Program-made: the position numbers and the translations under genes
Source of the DNA: Methanogenium sp.
GTDB taxonomy: Archaea; Halobacteriota; Methanomicrobia; Methanomicrobiales; Methanomicrobiaceae
Direction of reading: 5' to 3'
Assembly (NCBI GenBank): GCA_030595665.1
Contig: JAUVCV010000028.1
Location: forward strand, 1 to 35,031
Length of the DNA: 35,031 nt
Shown here: one piece after another, positions 1-8,186 of the stretch
How the letters are laid out: each line of letters begins with the position of its first letter
How positions within the stretch are numbered: position 1 is the first letter of the stretch
Notes under the pieces: model-generated
Database searches by the model: none
The model's input: only the letters and a program-made list of their open reading frames with translations
What the model was told of the DNA's origin: nothing

Positions 1-1092
1 ACTCCCTTTCAGAGATTGTCTCAAAAGGCAAACATCCATCCCAAAAAGTGCTGAATGCACTCATCCTTCTTGGGTCTGATGAAAGTGATTATCAGAAAAA
101 CCGTTCAACAAATGAAGATTTATCCCGGGTTCTCAACATTAGCATGCGAAAGATTGACCGGGTTAAGAAACGGTTTGTTGAGGAAGGTTTTGATGCGGCG
201 CTTTCAAGGAAAAAACCCGATCGTACATATGACAAAAAAACCGATGGTGATTTCGTGGCAAAGCTCATTGCGTTGAGTTGCAGTGATCCACCCGGGGGTT
301 ATTTACGCTGGACACTACGATTATTGGCCGACAAAGTGGTCGAACTTGAGTATATCGATGCCATCTCTCATGAAAGCATCAGACAGATTTTAAAAAAACG
401 AGCTCAAACCCTGGAGAAATCAGGGATGGGTAATTCCTCCAGAGCAGAACGGTAACTTTGTTGCCCGGATGGAGTTGGTTTTGGATGTATATAAGCGACC
501 TTTTGATCCCAGGTATCCAATCATCTGTATGGATGAATCGCCCAAACAACTCATAGGTGAGACTCGAATACCTATGCTTTGTTCCCCAGGACAACCTACG
601 AGACAGGATTATGAATATCGCCGCTGTGGCACGTGTAATATTTTCCTTGCTTGCCAGCCACTTGCGGGAAAACGGATGGTAAAAATCAAAGAGCGGAGAA
701 CCAAAAAAGATTGGGCTCTATTTCTCCAGGATATTGCAGAGCAATACCATATGGCGGAAAAAATCACCTTGGTGATGGACAATCTGAACACTCATACGCC
801 TGGATCACTCTATGATACTTTTACGCCTGAGGTGGCAAAGGCCCTGTGGAATCGGTTTGAATTTGTTTATACACCAAAACATGGGAGTTGGCTCAATATC
901 GCCGAAATCGAATTGAGCGTTCTCCATTCCCAGTGTCTTGATAGAAGGATCCCTCATATTGATATTATCCGGAATGAGGTAAAAGCGTGGGAAAAAGCGA
1001 GAATTAACAAGATAGCTTGCATCAAGTGGCAATTTACAACAGACGATGCACGAATAAAACTATCCTGCCTTTATCCGACATTTGAGGATTGA
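1..1092 (+). pseudogene. IS630-family transposase, frameshifted and cut by the window edge
   Basis: DDE transposase of the IS630/Tc1-mariner superfamily. The reading frame is already open at base 3, so the start lies outside the window. The N-terminal half (helix-turn-helix region, residues SMRKIDRVKKRF) reads in one frame to a stop at 455. The catalytic half reads in another frame and stays open from about 400 to 1092. The best join is the A7 run at about 391-398: removing one A gives a continuous reading through KNELKPW into the WVIPPEQNGNF segment typical of this family. The catalytic triad is preserved: Asp at 532 (MDES), Asp at 778 (VMDNLNTH) and Glu at 904 (LNIAEIE). The element is probably inactive because of the single-base shift. 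A recoded frameshift is possible, but it would have to be +1 or -2. A sequencing error in the homopolymer cannot be excluded. Confidence 0.88.
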
Positions 1093-1311
1093 CTCGGCAC
1101 TAGTATCATTTTATCATCCGGAGGCATTGAAAAAAATTTTTCTGATGAATAGTGTTACTGAAGATCCTTTTTTTATTTCATCGTGAAATTAATCCTCTCC
1201 GGGTTAATAGTCCGGATCTCGAATTTGTCAGAAAATCTGATAAAAAATAAGGCTTCCTGATTCCTATCAAAAAGGAATGATTTATCCCATATGAAATGAA
1301 CGTTCTTGGAT
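1093..1311. other. Boundary between IS630 and the A+T-rich island
   Basis: This non-coding stretch should contain the right terminal repeat of the insertion sequence, but the left end lies outside the window so the repeat cannot be matched. A short A/T dyad (GAAAAA, two A, TTTTTC, near 1128-1141) and a T7 run near 1164-1171 could act as terminators for the transposase reading frame. No SD sequence is visible just before the next gene. Confidence 0.35.
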
Positions 1312-2256
1312 ATGGATAATCAATCATATTCTGCAGCAATAATCAGCGCAATAAAATCTGCAAATGAATATGTTGGGAAAAACGAGTTTGAAAAAATTAA
1401 TAATCTAGGTAATAGAATTGCTCAGGTTTCATATATATTAGAGATTGATGATTATGCTTATATTGGTCTCATCTTAAAAGAAATCTCAATAGACCTTTCT
1501 GGTATTCATATAAATAATGATGAATATAAAAAATTTCCAACTACATCTCGAGGAGATCAGAGTAATAAAAATAATAGCAAAAAGGAATTACAATATTCCT
1601 CAGATGAAACAAAAAGGAGCAGAACTGATGCTAAAAAACTATTTTCTAGTATTTTGGATTTAATTGATAACGATAAGGTATGTCCGATAAGCGTGTTTGA
1701 TGCCTATTATAATACTCAAAAAGAATTCAGAAAACGGATGATACCTGAATCAGAAAGAAATTATTATGATTTTAATAATGATATATCCGATGAATATACA
1801 ATTAAAAATCTTGGAATATTATCTAAAAATTTACATTTATTAAATACTAAAAATACTAAAAATTTGGCGATAATTATAAACGAATTAGCTTTAAATCATA
1901 ATTTGTATGGGGGGAAATATACTCTATTGGCCTATCTATACCTAAAAGCATTTCACCATTTAATTATCTTCAAATTTAATTCAAATAATACAGATATAAA
2001 TGAAGATATTTCAGAATTTGAGAATCATTTATTCAAATTAATTTCATCAATAAAAACAAAAAATTATGATAATATTATTGATGATACATTTTGTTTGATT
2101 AACAAGTATATGATGGATTATAGAAAATATTACACAATATCTGGCGATATTTTATTTAATCAAAAAACCGGTGAATTCGTCTTTCATGATGAAGAAAATC
2201 TCACTGAAGAATTTGATAAATTTGTGAAAAAAACAATGAATACCAGTTTAGAATAA
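1312..2256 (+). CDS. Hypothetical protein, first gene of A+T-rich three-gene module
   Basis: A 314-residue protein that I do not recognise. The ATG at 1312 is chosen over an in-frame TTG at 1306; neither has a visible SD site, so a leaderless start is possible. The sequence has no signal peptide and no clear membrane segment. Residues of about 1-70 look helical, about 75-105 form a polar linker rich in Lys, Asn and Ser, and the C-terminal 200 residues look largely alpha-helical with many Asn, Ile and Lys. No catalytic motif was seen. Composition is extreme: the 60 bases at 2041-2100 contain only 9 G/C. The next gene starts 6 bases after the stop, so the two are almost certainly co-transcribed. 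The length and unbroken frame argue for a real gene. Acquisition by transfer is inferred from composition and the adjacent insertion sequence. Confidence 0.75.
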   Translation: MDNQSYSAAIISAIKSANEYVGKNEFEKINNLGNRIAQVSYILEIDDYAYIGLILKEISIDLSGIHINNDEYKKFPTTSRGDQSNKNNSKKELQYSSDETKRSRTDAKKLFSSILDLIDNDKVCPISVFDAYYNTQKEFRKRMIPESERNYYDFNNDISDEYTIKNLGILSKNLHLLNTKNTKNLAIIINELALNHNLYGGKYTLLAYLYLKAFHHLIIFKFNSNNTDINEDISEFENHLFKLISSIKTKNYDNIIDDTFCLINKYMMDYRKYYTISGDILFNQKTGEFVFHDEENLTEEFDKFVKKTMNTSLE

Positions 2257-2262
2257 GCTAAA

Positions 2263-2685
2263 ATGTCAGAAGATATTCTTCGTGAACTCTTAAAAAATCC
2301 AGGGAAAAATTATGATTCTCTAATTGAATTTCTCGCTAAAAAATATCCCGAGATTTCTAAGGTAAAAAGAATTTCATTATTAATATTATTTATAAAGAAA
2401 AAAGAGGAAGAAAAGAAGGAACAAGAACTAGTTTTCAGGCAAGAAGATTATGATCATAGCATATTTTTAAATAAGGTTTTAAGTGACATTCCTTCAGATG
2501 TAATAACTTCTGATCAGAAAAAAAATATCCGGGAAACCCATAAAACAATTATTAGCAATAACCAATGTGACAATAGAACTGATTTCATTGAAGCTTTAGA
2601 TGATACAATAAACAAAATAGATTCTTCAACGAATGATAGGGAATATATCATCAATAATATCAAATCAGGGAGTACAGAATCATGA
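2263..2685 (+). CDS. Hypothetical protein, second gene of A+T-rich module
   Basis: A 140-residue soluble, highly charged protein that I do not recognise. The N-terminal 50 residues (ILRELLKNPGKNYDSLIEFL and following) could form a small helical bundle or winged-helix-like domain. They lead into a Lys/Glu-rich segment (KKKEEEKKEQE) that may be a coiled coil or linker, and then a second helical stretch. It starts 6 bases after the upstream stop. Its own stop overlaps the next start in an ATGA at 2682-2685, a sign of translational coupling and of a conserved gene set. No signal peptide or membrane segment is present. Confidence 0.7.
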   Translation: MSEDILRELLKNPGKNYDSLIEFLAKKYPEISKVKRISLLILFIKKKEEEKKEQELVFRQEDYDHSIFLNKVLSDIPSDVITSDQKKNIRETHKTIISNNQCDNRTDFIEALDDTINKIDSSTNDREYIINNIKSGSTES

Positions 2686-3122
2686 ACTGCAAAATAAGAA
2701 TTTATGGTTTTTCAACAACGATTTTAGACATTAAAGAGTCCGAACTTATAGACAATTTTCAGAAATTATTAAACATAAATACTGAAGAAAAATACAAATT
2801 ACATAAAACTGGGATTATTGAAGCAGAAAAAAAGATGACTTTCTGTGATGACAAAATAATATTTGGAGAACTTTTAAAATTCATCCAAGATATTGAAATA
2901 AATTGGCAAAAATCATTTGCATCTTCAATGAATTATGATATCTATATATACATAGATAAGCGCGAAGATTATTCAAATGACGAATTTGAAACTGAAATCA
3001 CTCGTAATTTTGAAGATAGCGTATCAATATCGATTTCAGAAACCGACTATCTAAAAAAATTTAGTATAAAAGGATTAATAGATCTAAAGTCACTTCCTCA
3101 AATTTTAAACGGCTTAGCTTAA
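2682..3122 (+). CDS. Hypothetical protein, third gene of A+T-rich module
   Basis: A 146-residue protein that I do not recognise. The start ATG overlaps the upstream stop by 4 bases. The N-terminus (KIRIYGFSTTILDI) and the central YDIYIYIDKRED stretch look like beta strands, and two helices lie between them, so an alpha/beta fold is likely. No membrane segment or catalytic motif was seen. Its stop codon overlaps the stop of the convergent membrane-protein gene by 4 bases, so both genes end at the same point and no terminator fits between them. Confidence 0.7.
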   Translation: MNCKIRIYGFSTTILDIKESELIDNFQKLLNINTEEKYKLHKTGIIEAEKKMTFCDDKIIFGELLKFIQDIEINWQKSFASSMNYDIYIYIDKREDYSNDEFETEITRNFEDSVSISISETDYLKKFSIKGLIDLKSLPQILNGLA

Positions 3123-3583
3123 GATTTACTTAACCCTTTTTGAATGTCTTTAATTGCTTCCTTCAATTCTTTATCATATGGATATAAATTTTTTTCAAGA
3201 ATTTCCAAGATTATTTCCTCTATTAATTCTGAATTGTGCATATTAGGATAATTGTAATTCTTTATTGCTGTCATATATAATTCCTCAATTTTTTGCTTTC
3301 TGTTATTCGGAGGTAAGTTTGCAAAATATTTAAGTTCTTGAAGGAAAGCATATTCAAATCTCAGAATTTCCTCTTTTTTATTTTTCTTTTCAATATGATT
3401 TTGAAGCCAATAAGATAGTATAAATCCTCCAAAAAATGGAATTATAACACCAATCAGTATTGATATAATTTCATTATCTGGCTGAATTAGGTTTATATCT
3501 ATATTTAAAGAATTGTAGCTTTCATTAAATGATTCATTTACGAATCCGTTAAGAGGGAGAGTTGCCAGAATTAAAGATAGCAT
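3119..3583 (-). CDS. Small single-pass membrane protein of unknown function
   Basis: A 154-residue protein. The N-terminal hydrophobic stretch (residues 1-12) may be a weak signal or anchor. A clear membrane segment lies at about residues 40-61 (ILIGVIIPFFGGFILSYWL) and is followed at once by a basic stretch (EKKNKKEE). The remaining 90 residues are helical and charged and probably face the cytoplasm. The gene is convergent with the three-gene module and shares its low G+C. On the minus strand a TATA-like stretch (TTTTTATAAAAA, about 3599-3610) sits just upstream of the ATG, which suggests a short or absent leader. A one-membrane-helix protein with a helical cytoplasmic tail next to unknown soluble genes is a layout seen in some defence or toxin modules, but nothing in the sequence shows such a role. 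Confidence 0.65.
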   Translation of the reverse strand: MLSLILATLPLNGFVNESFNESYNSLNIDINLIQPDNEIISILIGVIIPFFGGFILSYWLQNHIEKKNKKEEILRFEYAFLQELKYFANLPPNNRKQKIEELYMTAIKNYNYPNMHNSELIEEIILEILEKNLYPYDKELKEAIKDIQKGLSKS

Positions 3584-3951
3584 AATAATTACTATTACTA
3601 TTTTTATAAAAACTCATTATAATACATCCTCTGGAACTTTGACATCAATAACATAGACGTCTCTATAATTTTAATACTGTTTTTTAATTAATTTCTCTCT
3701 TCTGTCATTTACAATACTCCATTATTTTTGTACGACATATTAATAAGAAAAAAGAGAATACGGCAAATATCTGTGTAAGGTTAATACCTAGAGTTTTTTC
3801 CCCTCCTCTCAACTCTCGTCTGAACTGTAATGCAGGTCACAGGGAGAATGAGCAGGCATCCTTCCTTCTCTGTTTATCGCATATAATACGGCAAAAGATG
3901 ATGAAAATCAGAGTTTAGAAAAAAAGTGAAGATTCTGTAATAAAAAGCTAT
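3584..3951. other. Intergenic region at the right edge of the A+T-rich island
   Basis: These 368 bases hold no convincing gene. The first 200 share the island's A+T-rich character and carry the minus-strand promoter of the membrane protein. From about 3780 the composition returns to that of the core genes, so the island's right boundary probably lies near there. No direct repeat, tRNA gene end or attachment site could be recognised. The part nearest 3951 is the 3' untranslated region of the CDP-alcohol transferase operon. Confidence 0.4.
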
Positions 3952-4548
3952 TCAGAGTTGTTTCCAGGTTCCGTGGAAACGCTGCAGAGCGGTGATATGA
4001 CCGAGGACACCAAATATTATAAGCATCACATCCATCACCGTAATGCCTGCATACACCGCTCCCGGAATGAATGCGGCGATGATCCCGAAGACAATCAGGA
4101 GGAGCAGGCGGTCGGCCCTGCCAAGGATGCCACCATAGACCCGGCCCACGCCCACTGCCTGTGCCTGTGTCCCGAGATAGGATGACATCAGGACACCGGT
4201 GAGGGCAAAGACACCGATAAAAGGTGAGGCAAGGGGGCCTGCAAATATGCCGGTGATGATGAATATATCGGCATACCGGTCGATGACATGGTCAAGGAAA
4301 TCCCCCTTCATCCCTGCGCTGCTGGTGACACGGGCAATTGCCCCGTCCACCCCGTCAAAGAAAGCGTTGAGGATGACAAAGATGACCCCCGCCATCGGCG
4401 CTTCGTAATAGAATGCCGCCCCACCCGCAACCGCCGCCATCAGGGCGATCACCGAGCAGGCATTCGGGGTAAACCCGACTTTTGCCATACCTTTCGCTAC
4501 CGGTTCAATGATCCACTGGACTCGGGGGCGAAGGCTGTCAACGGTCAT
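3952..4548 (-). CDS. CDP-alcohol phosphatidyltransferase, probable archaetidylinositol phosphate synthase
   Basis: Integral membrane enzyme that transfers a phosphorylated headgroup from or to a CDP-activated archaeal lipid. The complete family motif is present: Asp65, Asp68-Gly69, Ala72-Arg73, Gly82, Asp86 and Asp90 (DGVDGAIAR, then GDFLDHVID). Several membrane helices surround it (about residues 32-62, 95-125 and 145-185). The length of 198 residues matches archaeal members such as archaetidylinositol phosphate synthase. The headgroup is not provable from sequence, and archaetidylserine or archaetidylglycerol phosphate synthase are alternatives. The ATG at 4548 overlaps the end of the kinase gene by 4 bases, so it is the last gene of the pyrG run. 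Confidence 0.88.
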   Translation of the reverse strand: MTVDSLRPRVQWIIEPVAKGMAKVGFTPNACSVIALMAAVAGGAAFYYEAPMAGVIFVILNAFFDGVDGAIARVTSSAGMKGDFLDHVIDRYADIFIITGIFAGPLASPFIGVFALTGVLMSSYLGTQAQAVGVGRVYGGILGRADRLLLLIVFGIIAAFIPGAVYAGITVMDVMLIIFGVLGHITALQRFHGTWKQL

Positions 4549-5057
4549 ACTCGTCTTCCTAAATATTCAGACCAGTCAGGTACTGTGAGAGTATGTGGCG
4601 CATCACTATGGATAAATGCCTTGATTTCATCCACTGTGTCTTCCGGACTTTGTTCTGTTGTATCAATCATGATGATATGTTTCCCGGGATGCACTTCCAG
4701 CGCCTCAATGAGGGCACAGTCCAGTGCTTCTGCCTCCGCATTCTCCTGCACCTTCTCATCGGCATAGCCGCGTGTTCTCAACCGTGCGGCGAGGACATCC
4801 GGGCGACAGCGCAGAACAACCACCCGGTCTGCCGGCAGAAGGTGAGTGAGATGGCCTTCGATGATGCCCTCAACCGGGACAAAGCTCTCCACCCATGCAT
4901 CCTCGTCGACGATATCGGTGTCGCGCTCTGTGTCATGTTCGAGGATATAGGGTATCATCGTCTCCTTCTGTGACAGAACCTGCATCCCACGGGCTTTGAG
5001 GATGGAGGCGATGGTTGATTTTCCGGTGCCGGGTGTCCCGGTAAGTGCAATCATCAT
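4545..5057 (-). CDS. Fap7/AK6-family adenylate kinase-like NTPase
   Basis: A 170-residue P-loop kinase. The Walker A motif GTPGTGKST lies at residues 6-14 after the start MMIAL. The segments IVDEDAW, IIEGHLTHLLPAD and RTRGYADEKVQENAEAEALD match the AK6/Fap7 layout rather than classic adenylate kinase: the NMP and lid regions are short. Family members bind adenine nucleotides and, in eukaryotes and archaea, help small-subunit ribosome assembly through ribosomal protein uS11. The start at 5057 is chosen because its ATG overlaps the hisC stop; a longer frame to 5105 lies inside hisC and has no family similarity. The next ATG at 5054 is an equal alternative. The downstream lipid gene overlaps by 4 bases. 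Confidence 0.88.
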   Translation of the reverse strand: MMIALTGTPGTGKSTIASILKARGMQVLSQKETMIPYILEHDTERDTDIVDEDAWVESFVPVEGIIEGHLTHLLPADRVVVLRCRPDVLAARLRTRGYADEKVQENAEAEALDCALIEALEVHPGKHIIMIDTTEQSPEDTVDEIKAFIHSDAPHTLTVPDWSEYLGRRV

Positions 5058-6118
5058 GACTGGTAGATCTCGCCTATAGCGGTGATGAATGCTTCGTTCT
5101 CCCACGGTTCACCAATGGAGACACGGATATAATGATTTGGGAGGCCGGGGAAACTGGCACAGGACCGGACAATGACACCCTTTTTGGCAAGTTCCGTCAC
5201 TACATCATCTGATGTTTTGGGTGCAACATCAATCATCACAAAGTTTGCCCCGCCGGGAACAACAGGATATGGGCATTCATCGATAAACCGCTGCCGCCAC
5301 TCCTGGACAACCGATACAATTGTTTTCACATGCACGGTGTCTCTTAAGGCCGCTGCGGCGGCTGCCTGTGAGACCATGTTGAGAGTGAAGGGGGTTGCTG
5401 CCCGATGGTAAAATGGTTCGTACCATTCCGGAACAAAGGCGTATCCAACCCGCAGACCGGCAAGTGAATATGCCTTGGACATCGTCCTGCCGATGATGAG
5501 ATTGTCGAATTTCTTCATCAGGGGGCGGTAGTCAGTCCCGTCAAACTCGATATATGCACAGTCAAGGAAGAGAATCCCGTCATAGTTCTCGCAAATCTTT
5601 GCGATTGTCTCCGGGGTCTCCGTTGTCCCCGTCGGATTGTTTGGGGAGCAGAGGATGGCCATTTTTGTCCCCGCTGCATCCCTGTAGAATGCGGCTGGAT
5701 CTACAGAGAAGTCTGCCTTCCGGGGAACAGGTACCGTTACACCGCCCTGTGCCTGCACCGCAAACCCGTAGTAGGAGTAGGTGGGTGTTGCCACTGCCAC
5801 CTTGTCACCGTCTGAAATCAGGGTGCGGATGACGGTATCGATGATGCCGTCCATGCCGACGCTTGCCACAAACCGGTAGTCACCGTGTCGCTTTTTCAGT
5901 GCGGCGATGAAATCCCTGTTTGTTTCGTCCGGGTATCGGTTGGCATTGGGCAAAACATCTGCTGCCGCTTTGATTGCCTTCGGTGACGGTGGATATGGAT
6001 TTTCGTTACTTGCCAGTCGGGCCGGGTGTGTGTGGCCTGCTTCACGGGCAATATCTGCTGCCCGTGTTGCAAAGACATACCCTTCTTCCAGAAATTCCTT
6101 ACGAATTAAGTGCTTCAT
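5054..6118 (-). CDS. hisC: Histidinol-phosphate aminotransferase
   Basis: PLP-dependent class I/II aminotransferase of 354 residues that converts imidazole-acetol phosphate and glutamate to histidinol phosphate. Visible motifs are the SNENP substrate loop (37-41), SPNNPTG (158-164), the pyridine-binding Asp in LFLDCAYIEF (about 186) and the PLP lysine in TMSKAYSLAGLRVGYA (Lys214). Most HisC proteins read DEAY where this one reads DCAY, a minor oddity. The start at 6118 (MKHLIRKEF) is preferred over an in-frame ATG at 6223 because the extra 35 residues lie within argD and show no homology. The resulting overlap with argD is 20 bases. Confidence in the family is high; a broader aromatic or aspartate aminotransferase role is less likely. 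Confidence 0.9.
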   Translation of the reverse strand: MKHLIRKEFLEEGYVFATRAADIAREAGHTHPARLASNENPYPPSPKAIKAAADVLPNANRYPDETNRDFIAALKKRHGDYRFVASVGMDGIIDTVIRTLISDGDKVAVATPTYSYYGFAVQAQGGVTVPVPRKADFSVDPAAFYRDAAGTKMAILCSPNNPTGTTETPETIAKICENYDGILFLDCAYIEFDGTDYRPLMKKFDNLIIGRTMSKAYSLAGLRVGYAFVPEWYEPFYHRAATPFTLNMVSQAAAAAALRDTVHVKTIVSVVQEWRQRFIDECPYPVVPGGANFVMIDVAPKTSDDVVTELAKKGVIVRSCASFPGLPNHYIRVSIGEPWENEAFITAIGEIYQS

Positions 6119-7232
6119 TGATGACCCTGACCGCCTGGTCAATATCGTCGTCAGTGATGATGAGCGGCGGGACGATACGGAGGTTTCCGCTGGTGCAGTT
6201 GACAAGCACCCCGTGTTCTTCACAGTACTGCTTCACCGGTGCACAGCGGTCACCTAAGGTGACACCGATCATCAGACCCCGCTGACGGGGATTGTATGCG
6301 GCAAGACCATCGCGGAAGCGGCGACCTTTTCGCTCAATATCGTCGATGATCTCCTCGATGACATCCATTGTTGCATGTGCTGCTGCACAGGCAAGTGGTC
6401 CACCATTGAATGTGCCCCCGTGCTCACCGGGGAGGAACTCCAGTCCTTCGCGTGCGACGATGCCGCCCATCGGGAATCCGGAGGCGATGCCCTTTGCCAT
6501 CGTAATGATGTCAGGCATAGCGTCTGTGTGCTGGAAAGCAAACCATTTGCCGGTCCGTCCGAATCCGGTCTGTACTTCGTCAACGATCATGAGCGCGTCA
6601 TTTTCAGTGCAGACTCTGCGGACATCTTCCATGAATCCTTCCGGTGCGGGGATGACCCCTGCTTCCCCCTGCACCGGTTCGATGATGACAGCGGCAATGG
6701 TCTCGTTCATTACGGCTTTCAGTCCCTCAGTGTCACCGTATTCGACAAATTCACACTCATAGGGAAGGGGGGTAAAGGGGAGACGGTAGTCTTCCTTGTG
6801 TGTCATGGAGAGGGCACCATAGGTACGTCCGTGGAATCCCGATTTAAATGCGACGAATCGTGACTTCCCCGTGCGGACACGGGCAAGTTTCACGGCCGCT
6901 TCAACGGCTTCACTGCCGGAATTGGAGAAGAAGACACGTCCGCCTTTGAGACCTGCCTTCTCTGCAATCCGTTTTGCAAGTTGTGCCTGTCCGGGAATGT
7001 AGAAAAGGTTTGAGATGTGAATGAGTTCCTTTGCCTGCCGGCAGATGGCATCAGCAACCTTTGGGTGACAGTGGCCGGTGGAACAGACAGCAATGCCTGC
7101 CACACAGTCAATGTATTCGTTATCCTCATCGTCCCATACTCGTGCACCTTTGCCCCGCATGATCAAAATATCACGGCTGAAGTTGCGCATCAGGTATGTC
7201 TCACACATATCGCGGTATTCTTTCTGAACCAT
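6099..7232 (-). CDS. argD: Acetylornithine aminotransferase
   Basis: Class III PLP-dependent aminotransferase of 377 residues, acting in arginine synthesis (N-acetylglutamate semialdehyde to N-acetylornithine) and possibly in lysine-type reactions. Visible features are the SNSGSEAVEAAVKLAR phosphate-binding region (103-118), SGFHGRT (131-137), EPVQGEAG (185-192), IVDEVQTGFGRTG with Asp218, and the PLP lysine in MAKGIASGFPMGG (Lys247). Length is normal. It lies 30 bases after guaA and overlaps hisC by 20 bases. Related aminotransferases act on succinylornithine, 4-aminobutyrate or lysine intermediates; acetylornithine is preferred because of the size and archaeal context. Confidence 0.9.
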   Translation of the reverse strand: MVQKEYRDMCETYLMRNFSRDILIMRGKGARVWDDEDNEYIDCVAGIAVCSTGHCHPKVADAICRQAKELIHISNLFYIPGQAQLAKRIAEKAGLKGGRVFFSNSGSEAVEAAVKLARVRTGKSRFVAFKSGFHGRTYGALSMTHKEDYRLPFTPLPYECEFVEYGDTEGLKAVMNETIAAVIIEPVQGEAGVIPAPEGFMEDVRRVCTENDALMIVDEVQTGFGRTGKWFAFQHTDAMPDIITMAKGIASGFPMGGIVAREGLEFLPGEHGGTFNGGPLACAAAHATMDVIEEIIDDIERKGRRFRDGLAAYNPRQRGLMIGVTLGDRCAPVKQYCEEHGVLVNCTSGNLRIVPPLIITDDDIDQAVRVINEALNS

Positions 7233-7262
7233 TATTTTCGCTTCCTCTGTATGTCTCTGTTA

Positions 7263-8180
7263 TCACTCGTATTCGATTGTTGCGGGGGGTTTTGGGGTGA
7301 TATCATAGACCACCCGGGAAACACCCGGAATTTCGGCTGTAATCCGTGATGCAATGCGGTGCAGGTTCTCCCACGGAACTTCAACTGGTTCTGCGGTCAT
7401 TGCATCACGGGAATATACTGCACGGACAGCGACAATCCAGCCGTGGAGACGTATGTCCCCTTTCACGCCGGTCCCAAGGCCGATGACTGCCGCAAGGCAC
7501 TGCCATGGGTTGAACTGTTCTACGAGTTCTTCCTCTGCGATGGCGTTTGCCTCGCGGACCACGGCAATCTTCTCTTCTGTTACTTCTCCCACACAACGGA
7601 CAGCAAGGCCGGGGCCCGGGAAGGGCATCCGGTGTTGGATCTCGGTGGGCATTTCAAGAGCGCCTGCCACTTCTCTGACCTCATCTTTATAGAGATCAGC
7701 AAGCGGTTCGATGACGCCCTTGAAGTTGATGTCAACGGGCAGACCGCCGACATTGTGGTGGCTTTTAATGCCGCCCTCACTCTCGATGATGTCAGGGTAG
7801 ATTGTGCCCTGTAAGAGGTAGGCGGCATTTGTCTCGCGTGCTTCACGTTCAAAGATGCGGATGAACTTCTCGCCGATGATTTTGCGCTTTTTTTCCGGGT
7901 CTGTAACGCCTTTCAGGGCTGAGATGAACTCCTCGCCTGCATCGACCATCTTCAGGCTGATATCACTGAAGAGTTCTTTTATTCGCTCGCTCTCACCCTT
8001 GCGCATCAGGCCTGTGTCCACGTAGATTGGAATCAGGCGGTCGCCTATTGCCCGCTTTGCAAGTTCTGCACAGACGGAACTGTCCACGCCGCCGGAGAGT
8101 GCCATGACCACATAATCGTCGCCGGCCTTCTGCCGGATGTCTGCGATTGCTTCTTCAATAAATTTCTCTGCTTTTACCAT
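7263..8180 (-). CDS. guaAB: GMP synthase (glutamine-hydrolysing), ATP-pyrophosphatase subunit B
   Basis: Catalyses adenylation and amination of XMP to GMP, taking ammonia from a separate glutaminase subunit. The PP-loop SGGVDSS is at residues 29-35. The C-terminal dimerisation domain contains the [12 protein letters not shown] and [13 protein letters not shown] segments typical of GuaA. The length of 305 residues and the lack of an N-terminal glutamine amidotransferase domain show the split archaeal form; the partner subunit is not in this window. It starts 6 bases after the pyrG stop and is followed by argD after 30 bases. Confidence 0.95.
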   Translation of the reverse strand: MVKAEKFIEEAIADIRQKAGDDYVVMALSGGVDSSVCAELAKRAIGDRLIPIYVDTGLMRKGESERIKELFSDISLKMVDAGEEFISALKGVTDPEKKRKIIGEKFIRIFEREARETNAAYLLQGTIYPDIIESEGGIKSHHNVGGLPVDINFKGVIEPLADLYKDEVREVAGALEMPTEIQHRMPFPGPGLAVRCVGEVTEEKIAVVREANAIAEEELVEQFNPWQCLAAVIGLGTGVKGDIRLHGWIVAVRAVYSRDAMTAEPVEVPWENLHRIASRITAEIPGVSRVVYDITPKPPATIEYE

Positions 8181-8186
8181 GCTTGT

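Noticed and set aside
1-1092. Programmed -1 frameshifting as the explanation for the split transposase
   Set aside because: The second frame is reached by +1 or -2, not -1, and restoring one base fewer in the A7 run gives a normal transposase.
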